Shown: positions 6,390 through 15,784, counted from the stretch's first letter. The stretch: 16,061 nucleotides of DNA from Lentzea sp. (GCA_030146905.1 JASLAV010000060.1:1-16061); one strand, 5' to 3'. A program made the numbers and translations. The notes: generated by a model from the sequence alone, not told the origin.

Positions 6390-8750
6390 TCAGTAACGAT
6401 GTCGGGCCAAGTGCCAGTAAGCGCCTGTTCCGATGAGGTAGGCCATGCTGTCGGCATACGCGCGGTGATCGGGATCAGCGGAAGCGGCGAGCTCGGCCAG
6501 GTCGCGATACGCCTGTTCGGCTTTGTCGTCCCACATTCGGGCGAGGATGACGAATGCTTCGGGTACCGAGCACCGGCGCTTCCCGCTGAGGATGTCCAGG
6601 AGGCCGAACCCCGTGGTACCGGCGTCGCGCTCGTGTTGATAGGACGCGAAGTCGTTGATCCAGCCGAGAAGTTCGGCCTTTGCGGCCTCCAGGCGCGCGA
6701 CACGAGGATCGTCCACCAGGCTGTCCGGGCGATCGATGAGGCGAGCCGCCAACATCCCCGAACTGGAGTGACGCCGCAGAGTGCGGGCTATCTGCTCGGT
6801 GGTGTCCGTGGTGTCCCGTGGGGTGTTGGCTTCCAGCAGTGTGGCGAAGAGGAAGTCCGATATTCCCGAGATGACGCGCTCGAGGTGCTGCGGACGCATG
6901 AGTTGCGCGCCGCGCAGCATGAGATCGTGCAGGGCGACGACGTGGCCGTGAGCCTGTGGCGGTGGGGCGTTGCCGTCCAGGACGTCGATCAGCTCGCAGA
7001 TGAGCCGTCCGAGGCGTTCGGGGGAGTTTTGCCCTTCCGTTTCGGCGAAGACGTCGTCGTACGACGTCAACCACAGGTACATGTCGGCTGTGAGGCGCGC
7101 GTACTGCGGGCCGGCGGTGGTGTAGGAGTCGGCGGTCCCCTCGCCGAGGCGGGAGCGGTGCAGTCGTGCGCGTTTGTCAGGATCGGAGACCAGCCCGTGA
7201 GCGTCCATCCACTCCAGTGACCGGGCATTGATCTCCTTCCCCTGCGGGTGGTTTCCACAGGGGAATCGGGTCCACGACGACGGTATCGCGGTCCCTTCGA
7301 GGGGGTGCTCCGCGGCGGCTGTGGCGTATCCGGCGAGGACGGCGGCGCGGACCACGGAGGTGGGCTCGTAGAGGACCTTGCCGATCCACATTTCCGGGTA
7401 GTGGGCGATGTCGAGGCAATCGCGCAGGAAGTCGCGGGCACGGGTCCACACGGAAGTCGGGACACCGTCGAAGTGGGGTTGCAGCGCGCGCAGCGCCAGG
7501 ACGGCGTAGGCGGTCTCCTCCGCTTGGCCGCCGTCGCTGCCCCACGAGCCGTTCGGGTGCTGGCTGTCGAGTAGCCAGCGGTAGGTGGCGGCGAGTTCGG
7601 CGCAGTGGGACGGCGTCAGGCCGAAGAGGGCCTGTGCGGTCGCGTAGTAGGGGGAAAGGTGTCGGCTGTCGTGCCAGTAGGCGCCCTCGATGCGGGAGCC
7701 GAGCAGGAAGTCGGTTGCCTTGCTCAACCGCTTGGAGTGCTGTTCGGGGTGGTGGTGGAGCACTTCCAGGATGCGGGCGTTGCCCGCCGTGGACAGGTGC
7801 TGTTCCTCGACGCGGTCTGAAAAGGCGATCAAGGCGCTCAGCAGCGGGGTGGTGTCGTATCCCAGGTTCTGCAGTGCGATGAGGGCCATGCCCGTGTGGT
7901 CGGCATCGGGAACCGGGTGCCGGGAGTCCGGTCCGACGCCGTGCTGTCGAGCGCCCAGGGCAGCCTCCATCAGGGCGCGGGCGGGCGGTGTGGTGGGACC
8001 GGCCGGAGGCAGGATCCTGGCCCGCTGGAGCAGGGATAGCGCCCAGGCGGGTTCGAAGATGTCGAGGGAAGACACCCCGGGCAGGCCGCCGTCATCGGTG
8101 CAGGCCGCTGCCCGTCGCAGGTGGGACAACGCCAGGGGATGCCCGGTGGCCCGGTGCAGGGCGCTGGTGGCGGCCGGGTCGAGCCACAACGAACCGTCCG
8201 GGGAGACCAATCGCGTGATGTCGGCGAACGCGACGACCGAATCGGAGGTGAAGGCTTCCGCGATCGCCGGATCCGCAGAAGCCCGGTGTCCGCGTGTGGT
8301 GTCCACGCCGGTGAAATCCCCGTAGGGCAAGGGCAGGTCGGCCATGCGGGCCTGCGCCAGCAGGGACTGCATGATCGCCTCGAAGGAGACCAGCTGCTCC
8401 GACGCCGGGTGCCGGTCCGCAGCGTGCTCCTGCACGTATGTCAACGCTCTGCTGACCGCCGCTCGGCTTTCTCCGTCCCCGGACTGCCGCAACGCGAGGA
8501 TCGCGGCGAGGGTGGACACCAGCCGGTCCTGCGAGCAGGGAAGTGCTCCGCCCCATGAACCGTCGGCGTGCTGGTGGGTCCGCAGCCACCGCAGAGCGGG
8601 ATCGCGCAGCCCGCTGCCCTGGTCGAGCATTGCCGCGTGCGCGGTGCTGTACGCAGTGGAGGCCACTGGACTGCTGCCCAGCCCTCTCAACAACCGGCTG
8701 ACACGAGGGCCCACCTCCGCACCGTCGCGATAGGACAACGTGGCGGTCAT
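6390..8750 (-). CDS. alpha-beta-gamma terpene synthase, class II-like plus class I domains, 786 aa
   Basis: Residues about 1-540 have the class II (squalene-hopene-cyclase-like) fold: HADGSWGG near 61-68, D282-A-D284-H285-T-G, HLSPYYAT near 364-371 and HPNGSWG near 398-404. Residues about 545-786 form a class I alpha domain: D565-D566-V-F-A-E570, then N699-D700-F-A-S703-Y-Q-H-E707 (complete NSE triad) and a terminal R785-Y786. Size and order match plant and fungal bifunctional diterpene synthases; bacterial enzymes usually split these activities between proteins of about 500 and 300 aa. In the class II motif the first Asp and the middle Asp (general acid in DXDD enzymes) are kept, while the fourth position is His; the active DXDTT enzymes also lack Asp there. 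It may therefore be bifunctional, or class I only. The frame is open further upstream, but ATG 8750 overlaps the previous stop as ATGA and gives the natural N-terminus. Probable role: converting the class II product of the neighbour, or GGPP directly, to a diterpene. Confidence 0.9.
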   Translation of the reverse strand: MTATLSYRDGAEVGPRVSRLLRGLGSSPVASTAYSTAHAAMLDQGSGLRDPALRWLRTHQHADGSWGGALPCSQDRLVSTLAAILALRQSGDGESRAAVSRALTYVQEHAADRHPASEQLVSFEAIMQSLLAQARMADLPLPYGDFTGVDTTRGHRASADPAIAEAFTSDSVVAFADITRLVSPDGSLWLDPAATSALHRATGHPLALSHLRRAAACTDDGGLPGVSSLDIFEPAWALSLLQRARILPPAGPTTPPARALMEAALGARQHGVGPDSRHPVPDADHTGMALIALQNLGYDTTPLLSALIAFSDRVEEQHLSTAGNARILEVLHHHPEQHSKRLSKATDFLLGSRIEGAYWHDSRHLSPYYATAQALFGLTPSHCAELAATYRWLLDSQHPNGSWGSDGGQAEETAYAVLALRALQPHFDGVPTSVWTRARDFLRDCLDIAHYPEMWIGKVLYEPTSVVRAAVLAGYATAAAEHPLEGTAIPSSWTRFPCGNHPQGKEINARSLEWMDAHGLVSDPDKRARLHRSRLGEGTADSYTTAGPQYARLTADMYLWLTSYDDVFAETEGQNSPERLGRLICELIDVLDGNAPPPQAHGHVVALHDLMLRGAQLMRPQHLERVISGISDFLFATLLEANTPRDTTDTTEQIARTLRRHSSSGMLAARLIDRPDSLVDDPRVARLEAAKAELLGWINDFASYQHERDAGTTGFGLLDILSGKRRCSVPEAFVILARMWDDKAEQAYRDLAELAASADPDHRAYADSMAYLIGTGAYWHLARHRY

Positions 8751-10231
8751 GCCGGATTCCTCGTGGCGTGTGTCCGCAGTTGGTGCTTGGCGGCCAGAAC
8801 AGCCGACTCGACGATGGTGTAGGGGGTGTAGAGGTCTTTGTCGTGCCACAGTGGTGGGTGCGGCAGGTCCGCCCGGTTCAGCAGAGCACCACGTGCGGCG
8901 TCGGCGGCGCGTCGAATCCGCTTGTCGCCGTGCCCGTCCACTGGCCGTGCAGCGCGGATCAGAGCCGGAGCGGTCTCCAGGAGCAGGCGGATGGCGTAGG
9001 AGGTCTCTTCCGCGGTGCCTTGCCAGTGCCCCCAGGATCCGTCGGATCGCTGGGTGCTCAGCACCCATTCGACCGCCGTGACGAGTGCGTCCACGGCGGC
9101 CGGGCCGCCGAAGCGGTGCAGCGCCAGCCCGCAGCAGAAGGTCGCGTAGTAGGGCGAGGCATGCCATTTGTCGACCCAGAAACCGTCGTGGTGCTGCATC
9201 CCGATCAACCAACGGCTCACCTTGGCCATGGCGGTGTCGATTCGGGGGCTACCGTCCCTGCCCGCGCCCAACGCCTCCAGAACGTGGGCGTTCGTGGTGG
9301 GCGACGGGGTGGACTCGCCAGGCCAGGTGACGAAGTGGTCGGTCTGCTCGAACTGCCACAGCGCGTCGGGCGGGCGTCGCTGGCCCTGCAGGGCCAGCGC
9401 CCACAGGGTGGCGCCTGTGGTGTCCGCGTCGACGGGAAGCCCTGGCCCGCAGTGCACGCCACCGTCCGGCTCGGGCAGGGGCACCCTGCGGATGTCGGCT
9501 CCCGCCTCGTGCAACCACGCCACCACCCATGCCCGCTCGAAGTTGGCGATGGGTATGGCGTTGGGCACCGGGCCGCCGCTCCGCCGCAGCACCTCGTCGA
9601 ACTCGGCGCTGCCGCGCCCGCCGAGCCAGGCGGCCGTGGCAGCGGGTGACGCACCGACCAGTCCGCCGATCGGCCGGATGCCGGTGAGGGCGGGAGCGAG
9701 ATCCGGCACCACCTCCAAGGTGTGCAGCAGCTTGGCGGGGACCTCGGCGCCCGAGGACAGCAGCCGCCGCAGCCCGACCAGTCCCTCCGTGGACCATCCC
9801 GGCAGGTCCAGCTGCTCGTGCGGGGGCAGGTGCCGGTTCACCGCATCGGTCAGCGCGGGCACGATCAGTTCCACCGCAACGGTGTCCGGCGGCTCCTCGC
9901 GGGCGTACCGGGTGATCCAGCCCCGCAACGCATCGAGCCCGGCGCGGGCGGCGGCCCGACCGGTTCCCGTGGACATCAGGGCATCCACCGCGCTCAACGT
10001 CGGTACCAGCGCATACGCCTCTGGACCACCCCACAACCCGTCAGGCCGCTGATGGGCGAGCAGAAACTTGATTCTGTCGTCATGCCCAGGCGCCGCCGGC
10101 GCGAGAGCCACCACCCTGCCCGTCTCGTAAATCGACGGGGACATCTGCCCGTCCGGGAACGCGAGCAGGCTGTCGACCACCTCCGCAGCGGCTCGAGGGC
10201 TCCGGAAGAGGGTCTCGGGATCTGTGGACAT
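8747..10231 (-). CDS. class II diterpene cyclase (DXDTT type), 494 aa
   Basis: This beta-gamma class II cyclase starts cyclisation of a C20 diphosphate by protonating the terminal alkene while leaving the diphosphate in place. The acid motif is D268-A-D270-T271-T272, the DXDTT variant known from tuberculosinyl diphosphate synthase Rv3377c (about 500 aa) rather than the common DXDD. QRPDGLWG (61-68) and QRSDGSWG (394-401) are QW-type repeats, and DKWHASPYY (354-362) is a conserved segment of bacterial members. No DDxxD or NSE motif is present, so it is class II only. ATG 10231 is preferred because GAAAGG lies 5 bases upstream; the frame extends to 10285 without a better start. It overlaps the 786-aa synthase by ATGA, so the two are probably made together and act in sequence. 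Possible products are halimadienyl-, labdanyl- or clerodane-type diphosphates; which one cannot be told. Confidence 0.93.
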   Translation of the reverse strand: MSTDPETLFRSPRAAAEVVDSLLAFPDGQMSPSIYETGRVVALAPAAPGHDDRIKFLLAHQRPDGLWGGPEAYALVPTLSAVDALMSTGTGRAAARAGLDALRGWITRYAREEPPDTVAVELIVPALTDAVNRHLPPHEQLDLPGWSTEGLVGLRRLLSSGAEVPAKLLHTLEVVPDLAPALTGIRPIGGLVGASPAATAAWLGGRGSAEFDEVLRRSGGPVPNAIPIANFERAWVVAWLHEAGADIRRVPLPEPDGGVHCGPGLPVDADTTGATLWALALQGQRRPPDALWQFEQTDHFVTWPGESTPSPTTNAHVLEALGAGRDGSPRIDTAMAKVSRWLIGMQHHDGFWVDKWHASPYYATFCCGLALHRFGGPAAVDALVTAVEWVLSTQRSDGSWGHWQGTAEETSYAIRLLLETAPALIRAARPVDGHGDKRIRRAADAARGALLNRADLPHPPLWHDKDLYTPYTIVESAVLAAKHQLRTHATRNPA

Positions 10232-10236
10232 GATGG

Positions 10237-10242
10237 CCTTTC
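10237..10242 (-). promoter_or_regulatory. ribosome binding site for the class II cyclase
   Basis: GAAAGG on the minus strand ends 5 bases before the ATG at 10231, supporting this start over the in-frame upstream codon near 10285. Confidence 0.5.
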
Positions 10243-10379
10243 TGCACGAGGTCAGGACACGATCGACAGGTGAACCCGACCGCACGACGACCCAGGCTGC
10301 CGGACACGCAGTCTCGGCTCGGCGTAGGCCTTGATCTCGTGCAGGCCGGTCGGCGGGCTATCGGGCACGAGTTCGACTG

Positions 10380-11540
10380 CTATCCCTCGGTGACGGCCGG
10401 TGCGCCTTCGTCAAGGGTTTCGCCTGCCTGCTCGGCGAGGCGCATGGCTTCTTCGATCAGGGTCTCCACGATCTGGTGCTCGGGTACGGTCTTGATGACC
10501 TTGCCCTTGACGAAGATCTGGCCCTTGCCGTTGCCGGAGGCGACGCCGAGGTCGGCCTCGCGGGCCTCGCCGGGTCCGTTCACGACGCAGCCCATGACGG
10601 CCACGCGCAGCGGGATGTCCATCCCCTCCAGGCCGGCGGTGACCTGCTCGGCGAGGGTGTAGACGTCCACCTGGGCGCGGCCGCACGACGGGCACGACAC
10701 GATCTCCAGCTTGCGCTGCTTGAGATTGAGCGATTGCAGGATCTGGATGCCGACCTTGACCTCTTCGACCGGCGGTGCGGACAGCGACACGCGGATGGTG
10801 TCGCCGATCCCCTGCCGCAGCAGCGCACCGAACGCCACCGCGGACTTGATCGTGCCCTGGAAAGCCGGACCAGCCTCGGTCACGCCCAGATGCAGCGGAT
10901 AGTCACACCGCGCCGCGAGGATCTCGTAGGCACGCACCATGATGACCGGGTCGTTGTGCTTGACGGAGATCTTGATGTCGTGGAAGTCGTGCTCGGCGAA
11001 CAGCGACGCCTCCCACAGCGCCGACTCGGCCAGTGCCTCGGGCGTTGCCTTGCCGTACTTGTCCAGCAACCGCGGATCCAACGAACCGGCGTTCACGCCG
11101 ATGCGGATCGGCGTGCCGTGGTCCTTCGCGGCCGCCGCGATTTCCTTGACCTGGTCGTCGAACTTGCGGATGTTGCCTGGGTTGACGCGCACCGCGGCGC
11201 AGCCGGTCTCGATCGCGGCGAAGACGTACTTCGGCTGGAAGTGGATGTCGGCGATGACCGGGATCTGCGACTTGCGCGCGATGGCGGGCAGTGCCTCGGC
11301 GTCGTCGGCCGAGGGGCAGGCGACGCGCACGATGTCGCAGCCGGCCGCAGTCAGCTCGGCGATCTGCTGCAGGGTCGCGTCGACATCGGACGTGAGTGTC
11401 GTCGTCATCGACTGCACGGAGATCGGGCACTCGCTGCCGACACCCACCGCGCCTACCTGGAGTTGGCGGGTTGTGCGGCGCTCGGACAGGACGGGCGGTC
11501 GTGGTGGGATGACGGTGAGGGGCAGTGGATTGGGTGGCAT
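10380..11540 (-). CDS. ispG: 4-hydroxy-3-methylbut-2-enyl diphosphate synthase (IspG/GcpE)
   Basis: This cytosolic iron-sulfur enzyme converts 2-C-methyl-erythritol 2,4-cyclodiphosphate to HMBPP in the MEP pathway. The 386-aa protein has the full family length. The cluster-binding cysteines are C283 and C286 (SCPSCGR) and C318 ([12 protein letters not shown]), with E325 as the usual fourth ligand. The barrel domain has the typical SVQSMTTT near 41-48 and VADIHF-like IADIHF at 96-101. ATG 11540 starts three bases after the dxs stop, so it is part of the same operon. The stop is followed by a 148-base gap before the class II cyclase, the largest gap inside the right-hand run. An actinomycete would normally carry a housekeeping ispG too, so this copy is probably a dedicated duplicate; that cannot be checked from this window. 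Confidence 0.96.
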   Translation of the reverse strand: MPPNPLPLTVIPPRPPVLSERRTTRQLQVGAVGVGSECPISVQSMTTTLTSDVDATLQQIAELTAAGCDIVRVACPSADDAEALPAIARKSQIPVIADIHFQPKYVFAAIETGCAAVRVNPGNIRKFDDQVKEIAAAAKDHGTPIRIGVNAGSLDPRLLDKYGKATPEALAESALWEASLFAEHDFHDIKISVKHNDPVIMVRAYEILAARCDYPLHLGVTEAGPAFQGTIKSAVAFGALLRQGIGDTIRVSLSAPPVEEVKVGIQILQSLNLKQRKLEIVSCPSCGRAQVDVYTLAEQVTAGLEGMDIPLRVAVMGCVVNGPGEAREADLGVASGNGKGQIFVKGKVIKTVPEHQIVETLIEEAMRLAEQAGETLDEGAPAVTEG

Positions 11541-11543
11541 GGC

Positions 11544-13430
11544 TCATCCGCCCTGGGAGTCATGGACAGTGGTGAGGTTCGGGAAGTTCGTCATGGCCTC
11601 TTGCTGTGGGAGCGGAGCCAAGTGGTGCAGCACGGTGGCGGCGATACCGGCAGCGTCGAGGCGGTGTTCTCGCAGCAGGTCGGCGCGGTCTCCGTGGGGC
11701 AGGAACCGGGTGGGCAGCGCGAGGCTGTGCAGCCGGGTCGGATGGTCGCGGCCGGCGAGCAGGTGTGCGAGGCGTTGCCCGAACCCACCGGTGACCGCGT
11801 TGTCCTCCACGGTCACGGTCAGGCGGTGTCGCGCGGCGAGGTCACCGACTGCGCGCGGTAACGGGGTGGTCCACCGGGGGTCTGCCACGGTGACCGCGAC
11901 TCCCGCCGTGGCGAGGAGGTCGGCAGCGTGCAGGCATTCCTGTGCACGGGTGCCGACCGCCAGCAGCAGCACGGTGGCCGCCGGTGCCGTACGCACCAGG
12001 TCGATGCCGTCGACGTGCCCGACCGCGTTGATGTCCTGTCCCGCGTTGCCCTTGGGGAACCGCACGACTGTCGGACCGGTGTCGATGGCGAGGCATTCCC
12101 GCAGGAGCTGGCGTAGGCGGGCCGGGTCGCGGGGTTCGGCGATCCGGATGCCGGGGACGGCGGGCAGGACGCAGACGTCCCACATGCCGTGGTGGCTGGC
12201 GCCGTCCGGGCCGGTGATCCCCGCGCGGTCGAGCACGAAGGTCACCGGGAGCCGGTGCAGGGCCACGTCCATCAGCACTTGGTCGAACGCGCGGGTCAAG
12301 AACGTCGAGTACACCGCTACCACCGGATGCAGGCCTCCCATGGCCAGTCCCGCTGCGGCGGTGACGGCGTGCTGCTCGGCCAAGCCGACGTCGATGACCC
12401 GGTCCGGGAACGCCTGGGCGAACGGGTGCAGCCCGGTGGGGCGCAGCATCGCCGCGGTGAGGCACACGACGTCCTCGTTTTCCGCCCCGAGGAGAGCGAT
12501 TTCCGCAGCGAATTCCTGGGTCCACGTCCGGGCCGGGCGCTTCGATGCCGCAGTCGGCGATCGGCGAGGGCTGACCGCGTGCAGACAATCGGCCTCGTCG
12601 TCTTCCGCGGGCGGGTAGCCCTTGCCCTTGGTGGTCACGCAATGCACCACCACGGTGCGCCCCAGCGCTTTGGCCTGTCGCAGTGCGTGTTCGACGGCCG
12701 CGATGTCATGTCCGTCGACCGGGCCGAGGTAGGTCAGCCCGAGCATGCCGAACAGGGTGAGCCACGGCGTACGGCATCGGCCGTTCTCGTCTTGGTGCTT
12801 GTCGCTGGAGCTGGCGCGCAACGTGCGGAGATGTTCGGCGATCGCGCCCACGGTGGGTGCGTAGGAGCGCCCGTTGTCGTTGAGCACGATGACCAGCGGC
12901 CGGTCCGGGGCGGTGGCGATGTTGTTGAGCGCTTCCCACGCCATCCCGCCGGTCAACGTGCCGTCTCCGATGACGGCGATCACGTGCCGGTCGTGCTCGG
13001 CGCGCAGGCGCAGCGCGGTCGCGAGGCCGTCTGCATAGGACAGCGCCGTGGAGGCGTGGGAGTTGCGCACCAGGTCGTGCGGAGATTCTTCTGGGTCGGG
13101 GTAGCCGGACAGGCCACCGGCTTGGCGCAAGGTGTCGAACCGGTGCCCTCGTCCGGTGAGGATCTTGTGGACGTAGGCCTGGTGGCCGGTGTCGAACAGC
13201 ATCTTGTCCCGCGCTGTGTCGAACACGCGGTGCAGCGCGATGGACAGTTCCACCACTCCCAGGTTCGGCCCCAGGTGCCCTCCGGTTCGCAGGACGGTGT
13301 CGATGAGAAATCGGCGGATCCGCTCCGCGAGGGCGGGCAGGTCGTCAGCGGGAAGGCCGCGCAGCCTGCCAGATTCGCAGAGGCGTTCGAGGGGCACGAG
13401 CGGGTCCGCGGTCTGCGGATGCGGGGTCAC
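11544..13430 (-). CDS. dxs: 1-deoxy-D-xylulose-5-phosphate synthase
   Basis: This thiamine-diphosphate enzyme condenses pyruvate and glyceraldehyde 3-phosphate into DXP, the first and flux-controlling step of the MEP pathway. The 628-aa length is typical. Visible features are [12 protein letters not shown] (50-61), the ThDP motif [16 protein letters not shown] (155-170), E352 in GLAEQHAV (the catalytic Glu position) and [15 protein letters not shown] (401-415). The C-terminal transketolase domain follows. The open frame runs on upstream to 14069, but GTG 13430 is chosen because it overlaps the ispH stop as GTGA and gives the normal N-terminus. The gene lies between ispH and ispG in a tightly packed operon. 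Placement of dxs beside cyclases fits a pathway-specific copy to boost precursor flow. Confidence 0.96.
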   Translation of the reverse strand: MTPHPQTADPLVPLERLCESGRLRGLPADDLPALAERIRRFLIDTVLRTGGHLGPNLGVVELSIALHRVFDTARDKMLFDTGHQAYVHKILTGRGHRFDTLRQAGGLSGYPDPEESPHDLVRNSHASTALSYADGLATALRLRAEHDRHVIAVIGDGTLTGGMAWEALNNIATAPDRPLVIVLNDNGRSYAPTVGAIAEHLRTLRASSSDKHQDENGRCRTPWLTLFGMLGLTYLGPVDGHDIAAVEHALRQAKALGRTVVVHCVTTKGKGYPPAEDDEADCLHAVSPRRSPTAASKRPARTWTQEFAAEIALLGAENEDVVCLTAAMLRPTGLHPFAQAFPDRVIDVGLAEQHAVTAAAGLAMGGLHPVVAVYSTFLTRAFDQVLMDVALHRLPVTFVLDRAGITGPDGASHHGMWDVCVLPAVPGIRIAEPRDPARLRQLLRECLAIDTGPTVVRFPKGNAGQDINAVGHVDGIDLVRTAPAATVLLLAVGTRAQECLHAADLLATAGVAVTVADPRWTTPLPRAVGDLAARHRLTVTVEDNAVTGGFGQRLAHLLAGRDHPTRLHSLALPTRFLPHGDRADLLREHRLDAAGIAATVLHHLAPLPQQEAMTNFPNLTTVHDSQGG

Positions 13431-14761
13431 GGCCGTCGCACTTTCTGTGGAAGGGAGAAGGTCACCGTTTCCGTGGCGACTTGGTGCGTGGTGACGTTGA
13501 CAGGCCCTAGTCCGCGCAGGGCGGTCAGCACATCGGTCACGAGGCGGGGCGGGGCGGAGGCGCCGGCGGTCAGCCCGACGCGGTGGGCCCCGGCCAGCCA
13601 GTCGGCGCGGATGTCGCTCACCTCGTCGATGAGGTAGGCCGGTGTGCCGCGGCGCTGGGACAGTTCCACCAGCCGCACCGAGTTGGACGAGTTCGGCGAC
13701 CCCAGCACCAGCACCAGATCCGCCGCGGCGGCAACCTCGTGCAGTGCGTGCTGCCGGTTGGTCGTGGCGTAGCAGATGTCGTCGGACTTGGGGCCTCGCA
13801 ATGCGGGGAAGCGGCGCCACAGCGCGGCGATCACGTCCCTGGCTTCGTCCACGGCCAGCGTCGTCTGCGTCAGGTACGACACCCGCTCCGGGTCGGGCAC
13901 CCGCAGGCTGGCCACGTCGTCGACGCTGCTCACCAGCCGCATCCGATCGGGGGCATGGCCCAGTGTGCCCTCGGTCTCCTCGTGACCGGCGTGGCCGATG
14001 AGCACCACCGTGTCGCCTCGCCGGGTGAACCGCAGTGCTTCGGTGTGCACCTTGCTCACCAGGGGGCACGTCGCGTCGATGACATCGAGTCCCCGGTCGG
14101 CGGCTTGCGCGCGCACCGCTGGGGACACTCCGTGCGCGGAGAACACCACCGTCGCGCCATCGGGCACTTCGTCGAGTTCCTCGACGAACACCGCACCGCG
14201 CTCTTCCAGTTCACGCACCACATGGCTGTTGTGCACGACCTGTCGGCGGACGAATACCCGGTCGTCGTGGGTGTCCAAGGTCTGCTCGACGGCCTGGATC
14301 GCCCGTTCGACCCCCGCGCAGAACGAGCGCGGTTCAGCCAGCAGCACCTCCCGCGGACCGGCCACGGCCACCCACTGGGTGACCACCGAGCGCACGATGT
14401 CCACCAGGCCGGGTGCGACCTGATTCGGGCCGCACACCGCCGCGGCGGCGAACATCACCGGCGACTCGCCGCCGTGGGCGATGGAAGCCGAGTAACCCTG
14501 GACGTCGGTTGCCGTGCCGTGGGCATCGCCGGACGGCCGCAACGCCGCGAGATGGGTGATGATCCGCGCTCGGCGCAGCGTCCCGGACAGCAAAGGTGCG
14601 GCCGGGCACTCGACGACAGCGCCCCCCGGCCGGTGGATCGCTGTCGCGACGACCGCGTCCCCTGCACGCACCTGCGGGATGTCGGCCAGAGCCCGTAGTG
14701 GTTCCACCGTGCCGGTCAGGTGCCGGGTTTCGCCGGTGTGCGTGGTCGGGTCAGTGTTCAC
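13427..14761 (-). CDS. ispH: HMBPP reductase (IspH/LytB) with about 130-aa N-terminal extension
   Basis: IspH reduces HMBPP to IPP and DMAPP using a 4Fe-4S cluster. The cluster cysteines are C148 (RSFCAGV), C232 ([10 protein letters not shown]) and C330 (ICYATTNRQ); the proton-relay Glu is in EETEG (261-265) and the substrate motif is SPNSSNS (355-361). The catalytic part starts near residue 135, so this 444-aa protein is about 120-130 residues longer than usual. The extension contains [20 protein letters not shown] (34-53), reminiscent of nucleoside-phosphorylase-like HpnG proteins of hopanoid loci, but is too short to be a full domain. GTG 14761 overlaps the end of the polyprenyl synthase gene by 11 bases. 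The extension shows normal codon bias, so it seems translated. A later internal start giving a standard-length IspH is possible but less likely. Confidence 0.94.
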   Translation of the reverse strand: MNTDPTTHTGETRHLTGTVEPLRALADIPQVRAGDAVVATAIHRPGGAVVECPAAPLLSGTLRRARIITHLAALRPSGDAHGTATDVQGYSASIAHGGESPVMFAAAAVCGPNQVAPGLVDIVRSVVTQWVAVAGPREVLLAEPRSFCAGVERAIQAVEQTLDTHDDRVFVRRQVVHNSHVVRELEERGAVFVEELDEVPDGATVVFSAHGVSPAVRAQAADRGLDVIDATCPLVSKVHTEALRFTRRGDTVVLIGHAGHEETEGTLGHAPDRMRLVSSVDDVASLRVPDPERVSYLTQTTLAVDEARDVIAALWRRFPALRGPKSDDICYATTNRQHALHEVAAAADLVLVLGSPNSSNSVRLVELSQRRGTPAYLIDEVSDIRADWLAGAHRVGLTAGASAPPRLVTDVLTALRGLGPVNVTTHQVATETVTFSLPQKVRRP

Positions 14762-15779
14762 GGGCGGCCACCAGGTGAGCGAGGGCGGTCAGTTCGGTAG
14801 CGGGCCCAGGAACGGGATCGATCGCGTGCAGGCAGCCCAGCGCCAGCCCGAGGTGCCGACGTGCCTCGGCATGGGTCCGTTCACGGCCGCCGGCCCGCTC
14901 GATGAGCAACGCTGCGGCGTCCAGATCCTTCTCGTCCAGCGGCTCGGCCTGACGGTAGAGCGTGGCGAATGCCCGGCCCTCCGCCGAGTCGGAGTCCAGC
15001 GTGAGGATCACCGGAAAAGTCTTCTTCCGCGACCGCAAGTCCGAGCGTGCGGACTTGCCCGTGACAGCGGGGTCCCCCCAGATGCCCAGCAGGTCGTCGA
15101 TCATCTGAAACGCCAGGCCCAAGTGGTGCCCGAACTGGTGCAGGTGGCGCACCACATCCGCAGACGCGCCCCCCAGAGCGGCGCCCACCGCACACGCACA
15201 CCCGAACAGTGCGCCGGTCTTGCCTGCCGCCATCCGCACGTATTCGTCGCGTCCGACCCGTGGGCGCGTTTCGAACTCCACGTCGTCGCTCTGCCCCCGC
15301 ACCAGTTCCAGCAGCGCCTGCGTCACCGCCTGGCTGGCCGACAGTGTCCTGGCCGACGGGGCGGACACCATCAGGTCGAGCGCCAAGGCCAGCAACGCAT
15401 CGCCTGCGAGGGTGGCCGCCGGCACGCCGAAAAACGCCCACACCGTGGGCCGGTGCCGCCGCGTCTCGTCGCCGTCGATGATGTCGTCGTGCACCAGGGA
15501 GAAGTTGTGCACGAGCTCGATCGCAGCCGCGGCGTGAACTGCTGACTCCGCGCGGCCGCCCACCGCTTCGGCGGAGAGCAGGACCAAGGCCTGGCGCACC
15601 CCTTTGCCGGCAGCCCCGCTCACCGGGTGACCATGGTGATCAATCCAGCCGAGCTGGTATCCGATCGCTTTCGCCATCGGCCTGGGTAGCCGCTCCACGG
15701 CTTCCCGCAATGCGGGGTCCACGAGAGTCCGCGCCCATCGCAAGATCTGAATCGGCTGCTGCGCCAGTGGGGATGCCAA
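14751..15779 (-). CDS. polyprenyl diphosphate synthase, probably GGPP synthase
   Basis: This is an all-trans isoprenyl diphosphate synthase that extends DMAPP/FPP with IPP, probably to C20 for the class II cyclases downstream. The first Asp-rich motif is D98-D99-I-I-D102 within [20 protein letters not shown]. The second is D228-D229-L-L-G-I-W-G-D236, the longer spacing seen in actinobacterial GGPP synthases, followed by the basic [12 protein letters not shown] segment. The residues before the first motif (HNFSLVH) do not decide chain length. TTG 15779 is preferred because GGAGGG at 15785-15790 sits 5 bases before it, giving 342 aa; a GTG at 15827 would add 16 residues but has no ribosome site. 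It is the first gene of the minus-strand operon, and its stop overlaps the ispH start. FPP or C25 synthesis remains possible. Confidence 0.92.
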   Translation of the reverse strand: MASPLAQQPIQILRWARTLVDPALREAVERLPRPMAKAIGYQLGWIDHHGHPVSGAAGKGVRQALVLLSAEAVGGRAESAVHAAAAIELVHNFSLVHDDIIDGDETRRHRPTVWAFFGVPAATLAGDALLALALDLMVSAPSARTLSASQAVTQALLELVRGQSDDVEFETRPRVGRDEYVRMAAGKTGALFGCACAVGAALGGASADVVRHLHQFGHHLGLAFQMIDDLLGIWGDPAVTGKSARSDLRSRKKTFPVILTLDSDSAEGRAFATLYRQAEPLDEKDLDAAALLIERAGGRERTHAEARRHLGLALGCLHAIDPVPGPATELTALAHLVAAREH

Positions 15780-15784
15780 CGCAA

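Noticed and set aside
6390..8750. Calling the class II half of the fused synthase dead
   Set aside because: The first Asp and the middle (acid) Asp of the motif are both kept, and active DXDTT enzymes also lack the fourth Asp, so inactivity cannot be concluded.
8751..9212. Extension of the 786-aa synthase frame upstream to 9212
   Set aside because: It lies within the class II cyclase coding sequence and looks like a shadow; the ATGA overlap at 8747-8750 fixes the start.
10476..13637. Long plus-strand frames opposite ispG and dxs (up to about 560 codons)
   Set aside because: IspG and DXS are certain on the minus strand with all catalytic motifs; the antisense frames are Arg/Ser-rich shadows.
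13431..14069. Extension of the dxs frame by about 210 codons upstream
   Set aside because: It overlaps the catalytic part of ispH and encodes an Arg-rich, non-protein-like peptide; GTG 13430 gives a standard DXS N-terminus and a GTGA overlap.
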